From positions 1 through 7,506 of the forward strand of contig DKPS01000023.1 in assembly GCA_002471345.1 (NCBI GenBank): a DNA stretch of 7,506 nt, given 5' to 3'. Of this stretch, positions 5,660-7,506 are shown in pieces; within the stretch, counting starts at the first letter, position 1, and every line of letters starts with the position of its first letter. The notes beneath the pieces are model-generated. The model did not search any database. It was given only the letters and a program-made list of their open reading frames with translations, and was not told the origin of the DNA. This DNA is from Saprospiraceae bacterium UBA7328. Its GTDB lineage: Bacteria; Bacteroidota; Bacteroidia; Chitinophagales; Saprospiraceae. Both the position numbers and the translations under genes were made by a program.

Positions 5660-6916
5660 TTATTTGTTTTCTGTTATAAGTTTCGAAAGTTCATTATAAA
5701 TGTGCTCTTGAGTTTCAGGACCAACACTTACACTACACAAATATTTGCTATGGGGTATTTCTTTTTCTTCATCGAAAAAATAAGGTTTTAGAATATACCC
5801 TAAAGCATCCATACCTAATCCAACAATGAATTTTGGTCCGTCATTTCGCATCAATTCTTTAGTCCTCAGAGATAATTGAGGAACAGTTTCTCCTGGATGA
5901 GTAGCGAATGATGCATTTCCAATCTCGAAATAAGCCACTTCCGTTGAAACTGAATCTGTAAAATCTCTTGAAATCACACCTGCTTTAGATAACATTAAGA
6001 ATCCAGTATTTTCCAAAGGCATCGGAAAAATAGAGGTTTTAACATTAATTTCATTTCCTTTGACTGGAGTACTATTATCTAAAATTTCTAAGACTTTATC
6101 TGCTAATTCTTCACCTCTGAAAAATGCCTGTGCGGGAGTTTTCTCTTCATGTTCAGGTTGCACCCACCCGCCAATAGAACCTTGAATGAACATGTTACCT
6201 CCACCTTGTGACTCATTCATTTTTTTATAATATCCCCCTACATAATCTGAACTCACTTTATCATTTACCGCATCTAAAAAAGTAGGATGACAAGCAAAAT
6301 TAGTCAATGTTAATACGTTTGACTTTTCGTTTAAGAACCTAAGTACAGTAACAGATCTATCCAATTCTTCTGGTTCTGAAATATTGTATACCCATTCATT
6401 TCCATGATCACTAATTGCATATTCTGCTTTGCAAGACTTGGCTTTTCTATCAGCTGATAATATAGCATTTGATGCCTTTCTTATTAATGTATTCATATAC
6501 TTCGAATCTACTCCAGAATGTAAAAGGTCCTTACCCCACAACCCTACAACATCGGGTCCAGAGTGCGTGTGAGTAGAAGTCATCATAATATTCTGAATTG
6601 GAAAATCAGGTTGCTCTTCCTTGACTAAAGCTCTAATCTCTAACAATTGTGGATGCAAAAGTCCAATACAATCAAAGCTAAGGAATACCAGCTTTTCTTG
6701 ACTATTGGATATTACTGCCGCTTTGACATAGATATCGTCATTGACTCCATCAAATATTCGATTATGAGAGTGGCCTGCAATAAAAGCCGTATCTATTGGA
6801 GTAATAACTTCTTGTGCAAAACCAACTTCAAATATTGCACTTTCGTGATTGTCTTTATCACTACAAGAGAAGGTTATAAGCAGTGAAAAAATGAAAATAA
6901 AGTTTCTATGTTTCAT
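5660..6916 (-). CDS. Ceramidase-family (neutral/alkaline ceramidase-like) lipoprotein
   Basis: A 418-residue exported protein related to the N-terminal zinc hydrolase domain of neutral ceramidases (PF04734). Numbering is from the ATG at 6914-6916. MKHRNFIFIFSLLITFSC is a lipoprotein signal with a loose lipobox (T-F-S-Cys18). Likely zinc ligands by motif match are His116/His118 in STHTHSGP, His210 in FACHPT and Glu343 in HPGET; GYI (373-375) falls where the C-terminal Tyr ligand region is expected. The ceramidase nucleophile segment (GDVSPN type) is replaced by QGSIGGWVQPE (245-255), so Ser and Asp are missing. The C-terminal immunoglobulin-like domain of full-length ceramidases is absent. An upstream in-frame TTG at 6940 is less likely, because the ATG gives a standard signal peptide. 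First gene of an operon with the DUF2891 lipoprotein. Amidase-type zinc hydrolase of unknown substrate is the safest name. Confidence 0.85.
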   Translation of the reverse strand: MKHRNFIFIFSLLITFSCSDKDNHESAIFEVGFAQEVITPIDTAFIAGHSHNRIFDGVNDDIYVKAAVISNSQEKLVFLSFDCIGLLHPQLLEIRALVKEEQPDFPIQNIMMTSTHTHSGPDVVGLWGKDLLHSGVDSKYMNTLIRKASNAILSADRKAKSCKAEYAISDHGNEWVYNISEPEELDRSVTVLRFLNEKSNVLTLTNFACHPTFLDAVNDKVSSDYVGGYYKKMNESQGGGNMFIQGSIGGWVQPEHEEKTPAQAFFRGEELADKVLEILDNSTPVKGNEINVKTSIFPMPLENTGFLMLSKAGVISRDFTDSVSTEVAYFEIGNASFATHPGETVPQLSLRTKELMRNDGPKFIVGLGMDALGYILKPYFFDEEKEIPHSKYLCSVSVGPETQEHIYNELSKLITENK

Positions 6917-6931
6917 AAGAAAGTATAAATA

Positions 6932-7027
6932 TTTGCTCAATATAAGCGTATGAAGAATGTCTTGTAAAACTATGTTCTTTAATTAAGTCAAATGACTAAA
7001 ATGAAAGAAGAAAAAATATTGAGCAAA
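6932..7027. repeat. 12-bp perfect inverted repeat flanking the divergent promoter region
   Basis: TTTGCTCAATAT at 6932-6943 and its exact reverse complement ATATTGAGCAAA at 7016-7027, separated by 72 bp. The arms bracket the space between the ceramidase-like operon and the tRNA-Asn unit. They may be two sites for one regulator, or the match may be chance in AT-rich DNA. Inside the spacer lies a smaller inverted repeat, AGTCA-AA-TGACT, at 6986-6997. Confidence 0.45.
6965..6992 (-). promoter_or_regulatory. Candidate promoter for the ceramidase-like/DUF2891 operon
   Basis: On the minus strand, TTTG (6989-6992), 16 bp of spacer and TAGTTTTA (6965-6972), one base off the TAnnTTTG element. The spacer is slightly short for Bacteroidota promoters. 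The predicted leader to the ATG at 6916 would be about 45 nt. The TTTG lies inside the inverted repeat AGTCA-AA-TGACT, which could be an operator. Confidence 0.3.
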
Positions 7028-7031
7028 AAGA

Positions 7032-7062
7032 TTGTGCATTAATATTTATGGAAGTAAATTTG
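7032..7062 (+). promoter_or_regulatory. Bacteroidota-type promoter of tRNA-Asn
   Basis: TTG at 7032-7034, a 20-bp spacer and TAAATTTG at 7055-7062, a full match to the TAnnTTTG element. The start of transcription should fall near 7067-7069, about 10 nt before the tRNA 5' end. This is the best promoter in the window and the strongest single clue to phylum. Confidence 0.75.
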
Positions 7063-7077
7063 CGCACCATTAAAGAA

Positions 7078-7151
7078 GCCTCTTTAGCTCAGCTGGTTAG
7101 AGCGCCGGACTGTTAATCCGTAGGTCCAAGGTTCAAGTCCTTGAAGAGGCG
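7078..7151 (+). tRNA. tRNA-Asn (anticodon GTT)
   Basis: Complete cloverleaf: acceptor GCCTCTT/AAGAGGC (7078-7084 with 7144-7150), T8-A9, D stem GCTC/GAGC around loop AGCTGGTTA, anticodon loop CTGTTAA with GTT at 7112-7114, variable loop AGGTC, and T stem CAAGG/CCTTG around TTCAAGT. The discriminator base is G73 (7151), as expected for tRNA-Asn. The next bases are CAA, so CCA is not encoded and must be added enzymatically. The base pair closing the anticodon stem (27-43) is a C/U mismatch; E. coli tRNA-Asn has G-U there. It has its own promoter and terminator. Confidence 0.97.
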
Positions 7152-7152
7152 C

Positions 7153-7185
7153 AAAAAGCCCTGAAATTTTCAGGGCTTTTTTTTT
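7153..7185 (+). terminator. Intrinsic terminator after tRNA-Asn
   Basis: AAAAAGCCCTGA (7153-7164) pairs perfectly with TCAGGGCTTTTT (7170-7181) around loop AATTT, and the T-run goes on to 7185. It begins one base after the tRNA discriminator-plus-C, so the 3' trailer is very short. Confidence 0.93.
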
Positions 7186-7250
7186 ATTGTTTTTTTATGT
7201 TTTTATAGCAACAATTGTGGTTAGTACAATTCCTAACAGAATGTAATAGC

Positions 7251-7263
7251 ACTTATTATAAGT
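7251..7263. repeat. Small AT-rich palindrome upstream of the short secreted ORF
   Basis: ACTTAT-T-ATAAGT is a perfect inverted repeat with a single central base, about 80 bp before the ATG at 7342. Another short one, GTTAG-N8-CTAAC, sits at 7220-7237. Either could be an operator, but short palindromes are common in DNA this rich in A and T. Nothing else is seen in 7186-7341. Confidence 0.25.
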
Positions 7264-7341
7264 ACGTAACAGATCCTCGAATAAAGTCAAATTCGAAGTG
7301 AAAATTATAGTATTTTTATTTTACCCACCATTTGAGACTTT

Positions 7342-7503
7342 ATGACAAAACACCTTTTCAACATCTTCTTCTCAGGGTTTCTTTTAACTTCTTCAGTTGG
7401 TTTTGGTCAAAATGATATGATCATATTTCTAAGTTTTGATGACACAGATGGAGACTTGGGTTCCAGTGCATCTGAAGTAAGGGTGAAGACTTACGTTACT
7501 TAA
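7342..7503 (+). CDS. Short ORF with signal peptide, unknown function
   Basis: A 53-codon frame from ATG to TAA. The first 23 residues, MTKHLFNIFFSGFLLTSSVG then FGQ, form a clear Sec signal peptide with Lys3/His4, a hydrophobic core and the 'FGQ' ending common for secreted Bacteroidota proteins. The remaining 30 residues (NDMIIFLSFDDTDGDLGSSA...) are acidic and not recognised. It may be a small secreted peptide. Equally likely, it is the start of a larger cell-surface protein with a premature stop or a frameshift, since the window ends 3 bases later. No Shine-Dalgarno is seen, as for the other genes here. Confidence 0.45.
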   Translation: MTKHLFNIFFSGFLLTSSVGFGQNDMIIFLSFDDTDGDLGSSASEVRVKTYVT

Positions 7504-7506
7504 GAC

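Noticed and set aside
6647..6886. Plus-strand open frame of 79 codons opposite the ceramidase-like gene
   Set aside because: Antisense to conserved family sequence and without any signal peptide or domain of its own.
6914..6940. Longer ceramidase-like protein starting at an in-frame TTG (6938-6940)
   Set aside because: The ATG eight codons later gives a compact lipoprotein signal peptide (MKHRNFIFIF...), and the TTG lies inside the inverted repeat without any ribosome-binding signal.
1..7506. Defence system, mobile element or CRISPR array
   Set aside because: No transposase, integrase, phage, toxin-antitoxin, nuclease or spaced direct-repeat pattern is visible. The tRNA-Asn gene could be an integration site, but no integrase or duplicated tRNA 3' end is seen in the window.

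Overview
The window looks like chromosomal DNA from a member of the Bacteroidota, most likely a marine or environmental Cytophagales/Flavobacteriia-type organism. The evidence is AT-rich DNA, A-rich leaders without Shine-Dalgarno sequences, the Bacteroidota-type promoter (TTG, about 20 bp, TAnnTTTG) in front of the tRNA gene, a PUR-alpha-like DNA/RNA-binding protein (DUF3276) typical of that phylum, and secreted proteins with Bacteroidota-style lipoprotein or 'FGQ'-ending signal peptides. The genus cannot be told from this sequence.

Layout: (1) 1-1397, minus strand: ridA followed by trpS, the latter cut by the window edge. (2) 1521-2060, plus strand: a split-barrel flavin-binding protein of the pyridoxamine-phosphate-oxidase superfamily, divergent from ridA. 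It ends at a bidirectional hairpin terminator facing the next gene. (3) 2151-4480, minus strand: an MdlA/YheI-type ABC exporter half-transporter with a PUR-family nucleic-acid-binding protein behind it. (4) 4547-6916, minus strand: a predicted two-gene lipoprotein operon of a short, ceramidase-family (PF04734-like) protein and, 6 bp later, a DUF2891 lipoprotein. The DUF2891 gene carries an in-frame TAA after codon 103, with family-like sequence continuing in the same frame on the other side. (5) 7032-7185, plus strand: a complete tRNA-Asn(GUU) unit with promoter, tRNA and terminator. (6) 7342-7503, plus strand: a small signal-peptide ORF at the window edge.

Most of the window is housekeeping: tRNA charging, metabolite repair, tRNA-Asn, a multidrug-type exporter and a nucleic-acid-binding protein. 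The least ordinary part is the ceramidase-like/DUF2891 pair. The ceramidase homologue keeps the likely zinc ligands but not the Gly-Asp-x-Ser-Pro nucleophile motif. Its partner is either a very fresh pseudogene or a gene whose stop codon is read through. The sequence alone does not show a defence system, mobile element or CRISPR array.
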